A stretch of DNA of 64,000 bases from contig CAUGRT010000005.1 in the NCBI GenBank assembly GCA_959602045.1, positions 43,640-107,639 of the forward strand, given 5' to 3'. Numbering within the stretch: the first letter of the stretch is position 1; every line of letters starts with the position of its first letter. This document shows positions 36,811 to 46,189 of this stretch, in pieces. The notes beneath the pieces are model-generated. The model saw nothing but the letters and a program-made list of their open reading frames with translations. It made no database searches and was not told the origin of the DNA. The stretch comes from an uncultured Clostridia bacterium. GTDB lineage: Bacteria; Bacillota; Clostridia; UBA1381. The position numbers and the translations under genes were made by a program.

Positions 36811-37968
36811 TTAATAGGTTGTTGTGTTATCAACAATAATCTGCTGATCTTTCTTTACAACGGTCGATGTTCTGATTTTCTCCTGCAACAGCTCGTAGAA
36901 TCGGTCATCCGGGAAATTCTTAACATCCACCGTTTCGCCCGTCCATGCACTCAGATGAATGGAGTTTGAAATCGTCAGACCGTTAATGCCCTCTTCGCCC
37001 GGTGCAATCAGCTTGCCGCCATGCAGCAGAACATCGGCGAAATTGCGGAAAATACCCACATGCTCCGGTCCCGAAAAATCTGCCGGAATCTTACACTCCC
37101 AACAATCCGGTACGCCAAACGGCTGCTTGTTGATTTTATTATGCTCTCTTTCCGAAATCACGTTCCGATAGAACATCAGCGTGTTATTTTCAATAATCAC
37201 CTTACCCATATCGCAAGCGATTTCCAGACGATTTGTTCCCGGAGTTTCGCCGGTGGACGTGATGTATTCGCCGGTCGTGCCGTTATCGTATTCCATATAC
37301 GCCATCACATCGTCCTCAACCTCAATATCGTAATATTTTCCAAAAGACGCTTTGGCAAAAATTCTGTCCGGCATCCCAAACAACCACTGCCACAAATCCA
37401 GCTGATGCGGATTCTGGTTAATCAGTGCGCCGCCGCCCTCGGTTTTCCAGGTGGAACGCCAGGTGCTGCTGTCATGATATGCCTGCGGACGATACCAGTC
37501 CGTAATAATCCAGGTGATGCGCTTAATATCGCCCAGATCGCCGCGCTGAATCATTTCACGCAGCTTTTGATAAACCGGGCGCGTCCGCTGATTATACATA
37601 ATCCCGAACAGCTTGCCCGACTTCTTCGCTGCTTCATTCATTTCTTTGACCTGCTTGGTATAAACACCGGCAGGTTTTTCTGTAATAACATTCAAGCCAT
37701 AATCGAATGCCCGAATCGCAAGCGGCGGATGATCGTAATGCGGAACGGCAATAACAACCGCATTGCACACACCGCTTTTATACATTTCCTCCGCATTCTC
37801 AAACACCGGAACATCGGGATAAGCTTTCTTCGCAGCCTCGCGGCGCGGCTCCGAAATATCACAGATTGCCGCCAGCTTCATCCCCGGAACCTTGCCCTGC
37901 ATGATATTCTGCGCATGGCTTGTTCCCATATTTCCAAATCCGATAACACCCATTTTTACTTCATCCAT
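36811..37968 (-). CDS. Gfo/Idh/MocA-family oxidoreductase (first of two)
   Basis: A 385-residue enzyme: Rossmann motif MGVIGFGNMGTSHAQNIMQG, cofactor motif VITEKPAGVYTKQV, and catalytic-domain TEGGGALINQNPHQLDLWQW. Longer than its paralogue at 35.0 kb, with an extended C-terminal domain. GGACGGAG precedes the ATG. The operon's first gene lies 170 bases upstream across hairpin element copy H. Confidence 0.9.
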   Translation of the reverse strand: MDEVKMGVIGFGNMGTSHAQNIMQGKVPGMKLAAICDISEPRREAAKKAYPDVPVFENAEEMYKSGVCNAVVIAVPHYDHPPLAIRAFDYGLNVITEKPAGVYTKQVKEMNEAAKKSGKLFGIMYNQRTRPVYQKLREMIQRGDLGDIKRITWIITDWYRPQAYHDSSTWRSTWKTEGGGALINQNPHQLDLWQWLFGMPDRIFAKASFGKYYDIEVEDDVMAYMEYDNGTTGEYITSTGETPGTNRLEIACDMGKVIIENNTLMFYRNVISEREHNKINKQPFGVPDCWECKIPADFSGPEHVGIFRNFADVLLHGGKLIAPGEEGINGLTISNSIHLSAWTGETVDVKNFPDDRFYELLQEKIRTSTVVKKDQQIIVDNTTTY

Positions 37969-38033
37969 TTTTTACTCCGTCCTTTCTGTATGAATCCCTG
38001 TTTGTAAAATTAATAATTTGAATATGCCTACAC

Positions 38034-38126
38034 GGAATTTTATCTGTTTTTCATTCCATTCCGGCTCAAACATCCGCTACGATGCGCGGAACTCGCCTCC
38101 ATATAATGAAAAACAGATAAAATTTC
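38034..38126 (-). repeat. Dispersed hairpin element, copy H (within the sugar operon)
   Basis: Arms starting GGAATTTTATCTGTTTTTCA (38034-38053) and ending TGAAAAACAGATAAAATTTC (38107-38126) are complementary with one G-U; the innermost bases mismatch. Short-subtype core on the minus strand with a TTTGAGC variant. Confidence 0.85.
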
Positions 38127-38138
38127 TTTCCGATTACA

Positions 38139-38975
38139 TTACAATAACTCATTCAGCGCCTTAAATGCCAGCGTAAATGTCCCCTCGCCGCCTTCGGGCA
38201 AATCCTTCATTAAATCTCCGTTTTCCAATCCGCTTAAGCCCTCAAAGCTTCCCAGATGCGGCTCTAAGCTCAAAAATCCATGATAGCCACCGTCAAAAAG
38301 CTGCTTTAAAATCTCTCTGACATGACCATCGCCCATTCCTGCCGGAACAACCGAACCATTCTGCGCCTTTGCGTCCTTGATATGCATATAAACAACATAA
38401 TCCTTCATCAGCTCATAAGCGCGCAGCGTATCCTCACCGCACTGTACAAAATTCGCCGGATCAAATACTGCCTTAAAATGCTCGCAGGCAAGCTCCTGCA
38501 TTAAATCATGACAGCGATCCGCAATATCACCGTAAATATCCTTTTCGTTTTCGTGCAGCAAAATCACATCCTGCTGCTCCGCATACGCAATCATTTTTTT
38601 CAACCGGCTCAAAACCTCTGTCCGTTCGTCCGCAGTCCACTCGCCGCCCTCGTGGAAGAAGCTGAAAATACGAATATATTTCGCGCCCAATTCCTTTGCG
38701 ATATGTACTACTCTTTGGAACAGCTTAAAATGCGGCGCAAAATCCTCTGCAAGCTGAACCTTGCCGATTGGCGAACCGATAGAAGAAACCTGAATCCCAT
38801 ACTCCGCCATCTTACCCTTTAGCTGCGCAACCTCCGCGTCATTCAACTCCGAAATATTTTTCCCGTTAATACCGCGCGGTTCAAAATACCGAATTCCTAA
38901 CTTATTCAATACTTGAAACTGCACGTCAATATCCGATGCGATTTCATCGGAAAATCCACTGATATACTGATACAT
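38139..38975 (-). CDS. Sugar phosphate isomerase/epimerase-like TIM-barrel protein (first of two)
   Basis: A 278-residue TIM barrel of the xylose-isomerase-like group: LNKLGIRYFEPRGINGKNIS, then KYIRIFSFFHEGGEW, VILLHENEKDIYGDIADRCH and YVVYMHIKDAKAQNG, ending GFLSLEPHLG. The His/Glu/Asp metal ligands of the superfamily are present. The start at 38975 (MYQYISGFSD) follows GGAGGATGAAT; ATGs at 38981 and 39002 fit less well. First gene of the operon, divergent from the AraC regulator. Confidence 0.85.
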   Translation of the reverse strand: MYQYISGFSDEIASDIDVQFQVLNKLGIRYFEPRGINGKNISELNDAEVAQLKGKMAEYGIQVSSIGSPIGKVQLAEDFAPHFKLFQRVVHIAKELGAKYIRIFSFFHEGGEWTADERTEVLSRLKKMIAYAEQQDVILLHENEKDIYGDIADRCHDLMQELACEHFKAVFDPANFVQCGEDTLRAYELMKDYVVYMHIKDAKAQNGSVVPAGMGDGHVREILKQLFDGGYHGFLSLEPHLGSFEGLSGLENGDLMKDLPEGGEGTFTLAFKALNELL

Positions 38976-39075
38976 ATTCATCCTCCATTCTAAAATATCC
39001 ATCGCCCAAAGACTTAATTTAACTATAGATTAGCACAAACATTAAAAAAATACAACCGAAAAATTGTTATTATTA

Positions 39076-39104
39076 TTGCATTTCTTGCGGTTTTATGATA
39101 AACT
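39076..39104 (+). promoter_or_regulatory. Promoter of the AraC-type regulator gene
   Basis: TTGCAT (39076-39081), 17 bases, TAAACT (39099-39104), only about 18 bases before the start. The divergent operon promoter must share this 147-base region. Confidence 0.6.
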
Positions 39105-39122
39105 GAAATAGGGTGATGAAAA

Positions 39123-39914
39123 ATGTATTATGCAATATCAAAATCTGTGGAGGAACATCCGTCAAACGATTACTTTTTTCTGCATAGTCATGAGCATTAT
39201 GAAATTTATATGTTCCTGGAGGGGGATTCAAAATACGTTGTGGAGGAAAACACCTACAGCCTGGAGCCGGACGATATAATTGTGATCCGAAAACACGAAA
39301 TGCATCGGGTGTATCATAACAGTTCCAAATGCTACAGACGTTATGTGCTGACGATTTTCCCCGAATTTTTTGCTCAAAATCAATGTCCGGAGTACGAACG
39401 GTGCTTTACGGATTTTTCAATGGGGACAGGGAATAAAATTTCTGCCGAGCTGGTACGCTCCAGCGGCCTTTACAATGCTTTTTTGCGTTTGGAAAAATAC
39501 TCGGACAATTTTCGGAATAACCAATCTCCGATCATCCAAGCAACATTAATAGAAATTCTGTATCTGCTCAACACCATCACCGTCTTTTCCGCGGCAGACG
39601 CGCTGAAAAGTCCAATAAAATCCGTAATTACCTATATTAATAACCATTATACGGAAAACATTAATTTAGATGAATTGGAAAAAAATTTTTATATCTCCAA
39701 ATACCATCTATGCCGCTTGTTTAAGCATGCGACCGGTCTGACGGTACATGGATACATCATCAGCAAGCGCCTGATCCGCGCCTGCGAATTAAGAGATGAG
39801 GGAGTCAGCCTGGGCGATGCGGCGTCGCTTGCCGGGTTCAGCAGCTATTCCGCATTTTACAGAGCCTATCTGCACCAATACGGCTTCTCCCCCAAAAACA
39901 ATCACGAAATTTAA
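39123..39914 (+). CDS. AraC-family transcriptional regulator with cupin sensor domain
   Basis: A 263-residue regulator: N-terminal cupin domain (HSHEHYEIYMFLEGDSKYVV with metal/ligand His residues, then YSLEPDDIIVIRKHEMHRV), and a C-terminal pair of helix-turn-helix motifs at about 170-262 (LDELEKNFYISKYHLCRLFK, then AASLAGFSSYSAFYRAYLHQ, and YGFSPK). Divergently transcribed from the dehydrogenase/isomerase operon, so it probably controls that operon in response to its sugar substrate. Its stop overlaps the folA stop by 4 bases, convergently. Confidence 0.9.
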   Translation: MYYAISKSVEEHPSNDYFFLHSHEHYEIYMFLEGDSKYVVEENTYSLEPDDIIVIRKHEMHRVYHNSSKCYRRYVLTIFPEFFAQNQCPEYERCFTDFSMGTGNKISAELVRSSGLYNAFLRLEKYSDNFRNNQSPIIQATLIEILYLLNTITVFSAADALKSPIKSVITYINNHYTENINLDELEKNFYISKYHLCRLFKHATGLTVHGYIISKRLIRACELRDEGVSLGDAASLAGFSSYSAFYRAYLHQYGFSPKNNHEI

Positions 39915-40399
39915 ACGCGCTCGTAGGTCAGAAACCGAAACTCTAACCCCTTGCTGCTAAAATGCGGCTCGCTTTCTTCTGCAATCCGCCAATTTTCATC
40001 CGCGTCAAAATCGGGCAGAAAAGCGTCCGCCTCCCGATCAGCGTTGACTTTTGTGATATATGCCTTTTGGCAATATGGCAGTAGCATCCGATAAATTTCT
40101 CCGCCGCCGCATACAAAAACCTCGCTGTCATACCGTTTCAGCTCCTCCAAAAGCTCCTCTGCCGAATGAACCGCCGTTACACCCTCGCGTGAAAAATCCC
40201 GATCCCGCGTCATGACGATATTCACACGCTCCGGCAGCGGATTTCCGCCCGGTAAGGAGTCGAGCGTTTTTCTTCCCATGACCACAACATTCCCGGTCGT
40301 CATTTTCTTAAAATACTGCATATCCTCCCGAATATGAAACAGCAATTGATTTTCTTTTCCGATTCCCCAATCCCTTGAGGACGATGCAATTAAATTCAT
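39911..40399 (-). CDS. folA: Dihydrofolate reductase
   Basis: A 162-residue enzyme reducing dihydrofolate with NADPH. Standard motifs: MNLIASSSRDWGIGKENQLL with the WGIG loop, FHIREDMQYFKKMTTGN with the catalytic acid (Glu/Asp), VVVMGRKTLDSLPG, and VFVCGGGEIYRMLLP. AAAGGAATAC precedes the ATG. It follows the glucosaminidase gene by 25 bases on the same strand, perhaps co-transcribed. thyA not seen. Confidence 0.95.
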   Translation of the reverse strand: MNLIASSSRDWGIGKENQLLFHIREDMQYFKKMTTGNVVVMGRKTLDSLPGGNPLPERVNIVMTRDRDFSREGVTAVHSAEELLEELKRYDSEVFVCGGGEIYRMLLPYCQKAYITKVNADREADAFLPDFDADENWRIAEESEPHFSSKGLEFRFLTYERV

Positions 40400-40423
40400 T
40401 TTGTATTCCTTTCCGCACGAGAT

Positions 40424-42163
40424 TTAATCCCATGCAATTCCAAATTCCTGCTGATCACTGTAAATCGGCACATCAAACGATACCGATCCGCCCAAGGACT
40501 CGACCAGGCTCTTGACCGACCGCGCCTGCTTGACCGCCCAGGCAACATCTGTTGCATATTGATGGGTTGCCGGATTTTTCGGATTCCACTTCATTTTATA
40601 CAGCGTATTCTGACCGCTGTTGATATAGTTTCTGCTGATCCATTCCGCACCGCCGTTGATCGCCGCGTCAACGCTCGTCCAGCCCTGCTCAAAGGCATAT
40701 TTCGCGCCGCCGCCAATCGGGTCATTATCATATGCGCCGATTCCAAATAAGTTGTAAACGACCGTTCCGTTATATTCCACGCCCGCCGCCAGCTTCGATG
40801 TTCCGTTTCCGCTTTCCAGGACTGAATGTACCGCCAGATAAATCTCGCTGATTCCGTTCGCCTTTGCCGCCGCCAGGAAAGTCTCGCCCTTATTTTCCAA
40901 AACGCCCTTTCCTTTCAGATAATTGTTTAATGCCGCCGCGCTGATTCCGTTCGAAACCGAAAGATCAAGGAATTGATATTTCGCATATCCGGTCGAGAAG
41001 TTCGCCGGATTCAAATATTTTTCAACATCGCTTCGGGACGCTGCCGCCGCATTGGACGTAAAAATTGTCGGCGCAGCTTTCATCTGTGCATCCACCGCCG
41101 CGCTGAAGCTTGTGTTATAATGTGTATAGAACACCGGCATAGATAGCTCCGCGATTCTTTGTTCCACCGGCTTTGAAATATAATGATATTCAAACGGTGT
41201 TCCGTCATCCGGCACGCAGGAAATGGTAAACGTATCCTCCGTACCGTTGGACGCGCGCAGCGTAATGACCGACATTCCCTCGCTGACTGCATGAAGATTT
41301 CCCTCGCCGTCCACAGTCACAACCTCCGGATTGCTCGAATACCACGCCACTATTTTATTCCGCGCATTTTGCGGATAAAGATAAGACGTCAGCTTATAAT
41401 CACTGTCCACGCGAATCGCCTCCACCGCATTGGTGATAAACGCGCCGCGCACCGGGATGTCATAAATCTGTACATAAACCGTACATTTCGCGGTAAATCC
41501 GCCATCGTCCGTTTTCGCAACCACCTGGGTGGTTCCCGTTCCAACCGGCGTAACCGTACCGTTTTCGTCCACCGAAGCAACCGCGGTATTTTCCGAAGTC
41601 CATGTGACCTTTTTATTTGTCGCGTCTGCCGGAGCAACGATCGCCTCTAATTTTGCCGTAATGGGACGATCTATGTAAAACAGCATATCCTTTCGCGAAA
41701 GCGACACGCTCTCCGTTCCCCGAATCACATCAATCTTAATATCGTTGGAAACCTTTCCGCATTGCACCTTAACAAATGCTTCACCCGGAACGCCGACCGG
41801 TGTCACTACGCCGTTTTCATCCACCCGAATCACCGATTCATCCGAGGAGATATAAACAAGCTTTTTGTCTGTGGTATTAACCGGCATCGGATGAACATCC
41901 AGCTGCAAATTCTGATCCTTGCTCAAATGAACGGACAGGCTTTTGTTATAAACATTGACCTTCTCGCACGGAATATCCGCATCAAATAGCGGAGAATGGA
42001 CAAAATACGCCTGCGGCCCCTGCTCCGCTTTTTCTTCCTCCGCCGCCTGCTCCTGCTCCAGCATGGCTTCAATATCCTCATAAATATCATTTGCCGCATA
42101 AGCCGACGCACTCAGCATCATCGCCAGTGTCGCCAAAATCGGCAATATCTTTTTCACATTCAT
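40424..42163 (-). CDS. Secreted Ig-like-domain N-acetylglucosaminidase (LytG-like)
   Basis: A 579-residue exported wall hydrolase. The signal peptide (MNVKKILPILATLAMMLSAS, AYA cleavage) is followed by an acidic spacer. Three Big_2-type Ig-like domains (about 70-320) show repeats of DENGVVTPVGVPGEAFVKV and DENGTVTPVGTGTTQVVAKT. A C-terminal glucosaminidase domain (about 370-560) has the catalytic Glu in AVHSVLESGNGTSKLA, plus YNLFGIGAYDNDPIGGGAKY. It cleaves GlcNAc-MurNAc bonds in peptidoglycan. A consensus promoter lies at 42198-42227. Confidence 0.9.
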   Translation of the reverse strand: MNVKKILPILATLAMMLSASAYAANDIYEDIEAMLEQEQAAEEEKAEQGPQAYFVHSPLFDADIPCEKVNVYNKSLSVHLSKDQNLQLDVHPMPVNTTDKKLVYISSDESVIRVDENGVVTPVGVPGEAFVKVQCGKVSNDIKIDVIRGTESVSLSRKDMLFYIDRPITAKLEAIVAPADATNKKVTWTSENTAVASVDENGTVTPVGTGTTQVVAKTDDGGFTAKCTVYVQIYDIPVRGAFITNAVEAIRVDSDYKLTSYLYPQNARNKIVAWYSSNPEVVTVDGEGNLHAVSEGMSVITLRASNGTEDTFTISCVPDDGTPFEYHYISKPVEQRIAELSMPVFYTHYNTSFSAAVDAQMKAAPTIFTSNAAAASRSDVEKYLNPANFSTGYAKYQFLDLSVSNGISAAALNNYLKGKGVLENKGETFLAAAKANGISEIYLAVHSVLESGNGTSKLAAGVEYNGTVVYNLFGIGAYDNDPIGGGAKYAFEQGWTSVDAAINGGAEWISRNYINSGQNTLYKMKWNPKNPATHQYATDVAWAVKQARSVKSLVESLGGSVSFDVPIYSDQQEFGIAWD

Positions 42164-42197
42164 TTCAAATCCCACTCCACCGCCATAATTTAGCCTT

Positions 42198-42227
42198 ATT
42201 ATAGCATACTTTATCGACTTCTGTCAA
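42198..42227 (-). promoter_or_regulatory. Promoter of the glucosaminidase gene
   Basis: On the minus strand TTGACA (42222-42227) and TATAAT (42198-42203) are separated by 18 bases. The -35 overlaps the stop of the upstream amidohydrolase gene. Confidence 0.85.
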
Positions 42228-43393
42228 ATTTCCGATGATTTTTGAACGCACTTTCCGTTAATAAAAGTATACACGCACCGCGCGTCAAAGCGAACCGGAT
42301 TTTGCGTAAAGACCGCAATATCCGCGTCCTTTCCGACCTCTAAGGTTCCCACGCGATCCGCAATTCCGCAGTTCTCTGCGGCAATCCGCGTCATGCCGTA
42401 CAGTGCCAATTTTTCATCCATGCCGTATTTTACCGCCATCGCCGCGCAAAGCGGAAGATTTTCAATCGTGATTTCCGGATGATCGGTAATAATCGCCACA
42501 GAAATCCCCCGTTCGGACAAATTTTTATAAGTCGCAAATGTCAGATTATGCAGTTCGGGTTTGCTGCGGTCGGAAAGCGTCGGCCCCAGCATAACTGGCA
42601 GCTTCTCCCGTTCCAGGATTTCCGCAATCCGATCGCCGTCCGAGCAATGCTCCAGAGTGATGCGAATATTAAATTCCTTGCCCAGACGAATCGCCGTACA
42701 AATATCATCCGCACGATGCGCATGAATCTTTACGGGAATCTCTCGCCGTAAGACCGGAATCAGCGCCTCCGCTTTCATATCAAATTCCGGACGGTCGTTT
42801 TCCTCCGGATCCTCCTCCCACTTTTCAAGCTGCTCCATATAAATCCGCGCCTTAATCAGCATTTCCCGAATCAACGCCGCAGTACCCATCCGCGTCACCG
42901 GGGTATCCTCTTTTTCATTATAAACCACTTTCGGGTTCTCCCCCAGAGCAAATTTCATCGCACACGGCGCTTTCAGAATCATATCATCCACGCAAATCCC
43001 ATCCGTTTTTATCGCCGCAAATTGTCCGCCGACCGGGTTCGCACTTCCCGGCCCGGTCACAACCGTGGTAATTCCGGCAAGCCGCGCATCCCGAAACGCC
43101 CGGTCAAACGGATTAATTCCATCAATCGCACGCAAATGCGGCATAATCGGATCGCTGTCCTCGTTCCCGTCATCGCCCTCAAAGCCGAGCGAATCTTCAA
43201 ACATCCCCACATGGCAATGCGCGTCAATCAGCCCCGGCGTAATCACCATCCCGGCCGCATCAATCGTCTGATCGACTTGGTACTGATCCGTTTCCGTCCC
43301 CACATATCGAATTTTATCATCAAAAACAATCACGCCGTTTTCAATAACTTCCCCCGTACAGGGAATAATTTTTGCATTCTTAATCTGAATCAT
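42224..43393 (-). CDS. Metal-dependent amidohydrolase (imidazolonepropionase-like)
   Basis: A 389-residue amidohydrolase: N-terminal beta domain, metal motif GLIDAHCHVGM, a conserved central EDSDPIMPHLRAIDGINPFD followed by GITTVVTGPGSANPVGGQ, then metal/catalytic residues in VKIHAHRADDI, ITLEHCSDG and IITDHPEI, and the closing GTLEVGKDADIAVF. This group is widespread in Clostridia without an assigned substrate. GAGAGGGATTC precedes the ATG. Confidence 0.88.
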   Translation of the reverse strand: MIQIKNAKIIPCTGEVIENGVIVFDDKIRYVGTETDQYQVDQTIDAAGMVITPGLIDAHCHVGMFEDSLGFEGDDGNEDSDPIMPHLRAIDGINPFDRAFRDARLAGITTVVTGPGSANPVGGQFAAIKTDGICVDDMILKAPCAMKFALGENPKVVYNEKEDTPVTRMGTAALIREMLIKARIYMEQLEKWEEDPEENDRPEFDMKAEALIPVLRREIPVKIHAHRADDICTAIRLGKEFNIRITLEHCSDGDRIAEILEREKLPVMLGPTLSDRSKPELHNLTFATYKNLSERGISVAIITDHPEITIENLPLCAAMAVKYGMDEKLALYGMTRIAAENCGIADRVGTLEVGKDADIAVFTQNPVRFDARCVYTFINGKCVQKSSEI

Positions 43394-43462
43394 AAGCGAA
43401 TCCCTCTCATCTCGTCCGATTTCCTAATAAAAATAGTTTTTGTAAATATTATAACATAAAGC

Positions 43463-43492
43463 TTGATATTTGTATAGAGGATATGGTATAAT
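43463..43492 (+). promoter_or_regulatory. Candidate promoter of hslO
   Basis: TTGATA (43463-43468), 18 bases, TATAAT (43487-43492). The leader of about 250 bases contains hairpin element copy I. Confidence 0.65.
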
Positions 43493-43576
43493 AATATTGA
43501 CCAATTATAAAATGGTAATATGCTTGATTTTTTGATTAATAGAATATAGGTGATTGTAAAGTGGAATTTCTTGAAT

Positions 43577-43669
43577 GAATTTTCATCTGTTTTTCGAGCT
43601 ATGGAGGCGAGTTCCGCGCAACGTAGCGGATGTCTGAGCCGCAATAGAGCGAAAAACAGATGAAAATTC
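43577..43669 (+). repeat. Dispersed hairpin element, copy I
   Basis: Arms GAATTTTCATCTGTTTTTCG (43577-43596) and CGAAAAACAGATGAAAATTC (43650-43669) are exact complements; the inner CTAT/ATAG also pairs, with two mismatches between. Short-subtype core (GCGAGTTCCGCGCAACG). Sits in the hslO leader. Confidence 0.88.
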
Positions 43670-43750
43670 TTGTCACTCCATTCGAGAAATCACCGAACCA
43701 ATATAATAGGAAACAAATCAACATTTTCACGGAAAGGAATCAATAGAATC

Positions 43751-44632
43751 ATGGATACACTGGTAAGAGGAAGCAGCGCGGACGGAGCTATTCGGATTTT
43801 CTGCGCTGTCACGACCGATCTTGTAAACGAAGCACATAAAATTCACAAAACCTATCCTGTTGCAACAGCGGCGTTGGGCAGATTGCTCACCGGCGCGTCA
43901 CTGATGGGCGCTATGCTCAAAAATGAGGACGACACCGTAACGCTGCAAGTCCGCGGCGATGGGCCGATCGGTACATTAGTTGCCGTAACCGACAGCCATT
44001 CCAATGTCCGCGGCTATGTCGGCAACCCGTTTGTCGAACGTCCGCTGAATGAAAAAGGAAAATTGGATGTCGGTGGCGCAGTCGGACAGGGAACGCTTTC
44101 CGTCATTCGGGATTTGGGGCTGAAAGAACCGTATATTGGTCAGATTCCCCTGGTTTCGGGAGAGATCGCGGAGGATTTAACGGCATATTTTGCCGCGTCG
44201 GAGCAAATCCCCACTGCCGTAGCGTTGGGAGTTTTGGTCGATACGGACAATACCGCTTTGGCTGCCGGCGGCTTTATCGTGCAGATGATGCCCGGCTCAA
44301 CCGATGAGATGGCGCAAAAGCTTGAAAACATCATTAACGAGCTGCCGCCCGTCACCACTATGATTCACGAGGGAATGAGCGCCGAGGATATGCTGTTCCG
44401 CGTAACCGATGGCTTTGACATGCTGATGGATAATCATGTGATTCATCCGAAATATGAATGTAAATGCTCCAAAGAGCGCATGGAGCAGGCGCTGATCTCC
44501 ATCGGGAAAAAGGAATTGCAGGATTTAATTGAGGAGCAGGGTCAGGCAGAGCTGACTTGCCACTTCTGCGATAATCGCTACACATTCTCCAAGGAGGAAT
44601 TGGAAAAACTCCTGGAGCAGGCAAAGGGGTAA
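43751..44632 (+). CDS. hslO: Redox-regulated chaperone Hsp33
   Basis: A 293-residue holdase activated by oxidative unfolding. Conserved segments: LVRGSSADGAIRIFCAVTTD, then TGASLMGAMLKNEDDTVTLQ and RGDGPIGTLVAVTDSHSNVR. The redox zinc site is CKC near residue 236 and CHFC near 271. AAAGGAATC precedes the ATG at 43751; a frame upstream to 43670 crosses the repeat region and is unsupported. Three bases separate it from the next gene. Confidence 0.95.
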   Translation: MDTLVRGSSADGAIRIFCAVTTDLVNEAHKIHKTYPVATAALGRLLTGASLMGAMLKNEDDTVTLQVRGDGPIGTLVAVTDSHSNVRGYVGNPFVERPLNEKGKLDVGGAVGQGTLSVIRDLGLKEPYIGQIPLVSGEIAEDLTAYFAASEQIPTAVALGVLVDTDNTALAAGGFIVQMMPGSTDEMAQKLENIINELPPVTTMIHEGMSAEDMLFRVTDGFDMLMDNHVIHPKYECKCSKERMEQALISIGKKELQDLIEEQGQAELTCHFCDNRYTFSKEELEKLLEQAKG

Positions 44633-44635
44633 ACG

Positions 44636-46066
44636 ATGAAGCGCGACATCCGATGGTTCAGCCTTGCCGGCTTATTGATCGGCATCCTGCTCATGAGCCT
44701 GTTTGTAACGAATGCCGGAGATGATTTTTTCTACGCGACCTTTGCAAAAAGCGGATTCGGACACTTTATTGAAGCGCATACCGATCACTATCTGCATACC
44801 AACGGGCGGTGTATTGTGCATATTCTGGCATCCGTTTTCCTGTGGCTTCCGCATATTTTCTGGAAAATCACCAATGCGATTATGTGGGTGGCGGTAACAA
44901 TGAATCTCTATCGGCTGCTGAACCTTTATATAAAAGACGTGTCAAAGCTGCGCTTTTTGATGTTTCTGCTCTGCGGCGCGTTTTTGACAATTCACATTGA
45001 AATGGCAAAGGAAAGTACGCTGTGGCTGACCGGCTCGTTTAATTACACTTATCCGCTGATGATGTTCACCTGGTACTGGTATCTGCTGTTCACGTATGAG
45101 CGGCAAAGCACCGTCAAGCTGTGTGTGGTCGGATTTCTTGCCGCCGCCTCAATGGAGCAGGAATCCGCCTTGACCGTCATTTTGACAATCGGCTATTTTA
45201 TCCGGTTATTGACGCAAAAGCAGTCCATTGAACCCAAGCTGAAAAAAGCATTGCTGCTGACGCTGCTCGGTGCGGTATCGCTTTTTCTCGCTCCCGGCAA
45301 TCTCAGCCGAATGGGCGACGAAATCGGCAGCTCCAACGGCACATTTTTCAATATCTTTAACGGTATTGATTTTATGCTGAACTACAGCATTTCTTCCAAT
45401 TATATGATCTGGCTGAATCTGGTGTTCATGACCTGTTGCGGCGTTTATCTGTATCGGAATCGGCTTCGCGTGATCGCGTGGCTGCTGCCGTTCGAGATTG
45501 CCGCGCTGCTGATTACCAATCACTCCGGCGATTTCGCCTGGATGGGTGCGGCTTATTATGTGATATTCTATGCTTCGAGAGTCTATTATTTCACAGCAGC
45601 TCTCGGCGCGGCATATGTATATTTCCAAAATAATCAAAATCCGCTGCCGTTGATTGGGTTGATTTTCGGAATCTTTTCCTGTGCGTTTATCGTGTTCTCG
45701 CCAACGCTCGGCGCACGCGTGATTCTCTTTGCCGAGATCATGATTATTCTGAATACGGTCGTGCTGTTGTCCGAGATTGTGAAAAAGCAAACCGTCCCTT
45801 ATGCGGTTGTGCATTTACTGGTACTGGCGCTTTCGGTTTGGAATGTGGTTTATATTACGCATGGATTTTATAAGAATGACAAGGTTTATCATGAGAACGT
45901 CCGTCTGATTGAGGAATGGCACAAAACCGGCCGCGGAGAATTGCACCAGAAGCAATACCGCAATGACGCGTTTGAACATTCCATGCCCTATAACAGCGAT
46001 TATCATGACGGAAGATATAAAGAATATTTTGATATTCCCATACGAATACATATCATTTGGGAATAA
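44636..46066 (+). CDS. Polytopic membrane protein, DUF6056/glycosyltransferase-like
   Basis: A 476-residue protein with about 10-12 hydrophobic segments. The N-terminal extracytoplasmic loop has the paired motif DDFFYATFAKSGF followed by HTNGRCIVHIL, like DUF6056 and GtrII-like C-type glycosyltransferases, in which an Asp-Asp pair and an N-G-R motif follow the first membrane helix. A second loop motif is KESTLWLTGSFNYTYPL. It probably modifies cell-surface glycans using a lipid-linked sugar (inference from fold type). Starts 3 bases after hslO stop. Confidence 0.7.
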   Translation: MKRDIRWFSLAGLLIGILLMSLFVTNAGDDFFYATFAKSGFGHFIEAHTDHYLHTNGRCIVHILASVFLWLPHIFWKITNAIMWVAVTMNLYRLLNLYIKDVSKLRFLMFLLCGAFLTIHIEMAKESTLWLTGSFNYTYPLMMFTWYWYLLFTYERQSTVKLCVVGFLAAASMEQESALTVILTIGYFIRLLTQKQSIEPKLKKALLLTLLGAVSLFLAPGNLSRMGDEIGSSNGTFFNIFNGIDFMLNYSISSNYMIWLNLVFMTCCGVYLYRNRLRVIAWLLPFEIAALLITNHSGDFAWMGAAYYVIFYASRVYYFTAALGAAYVYFQNNQNPLPLIGLIFGIFSCAFIVFSPTLGARVILFAEIMIILNTVVLLSEIVKKQTVPYAVVHLLVLALSVWNVVYITHGFYKNDKVYHENVRLIEEWHKTGRGELHQKQYRNDAFEHSMPYNSDYHDGRYKEYFDIPIRIHIIWE

Positions 46067-46144
46067 AAAGGTTGCAGTGATGATTGAACCCGGTTTCCGG
46101 ATCGGGTTCGGATTCATGGACAGCCTTTTTTATTGCAAAAAAAT

Positions 46145-46171
46145 AAAATCCCCTCCGAAAAGGGGATTTTA
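46145..46171 (-). terminator. Terminator of cassette 1
   Basis: AAAATCCCC and GGGGATTTT form a hairpin followed on the minus strand by A/T-rich sequence with a T7 run (46137-46143). The same sequence ends cassette 2 at 50460-50488. Confidence 0.85.
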
Positions 46172-46189
46172 AAGAGTAATATCTCTTGA

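Noticed and set aside
44636..46066. Oligosaccharyltransferase or polymerase assignment for the polytopic protein
   Set aside because: The DD and NGR motifs fit DUF6056/GtrII-like proteins better, and no glycan cluster surrounds the gene.
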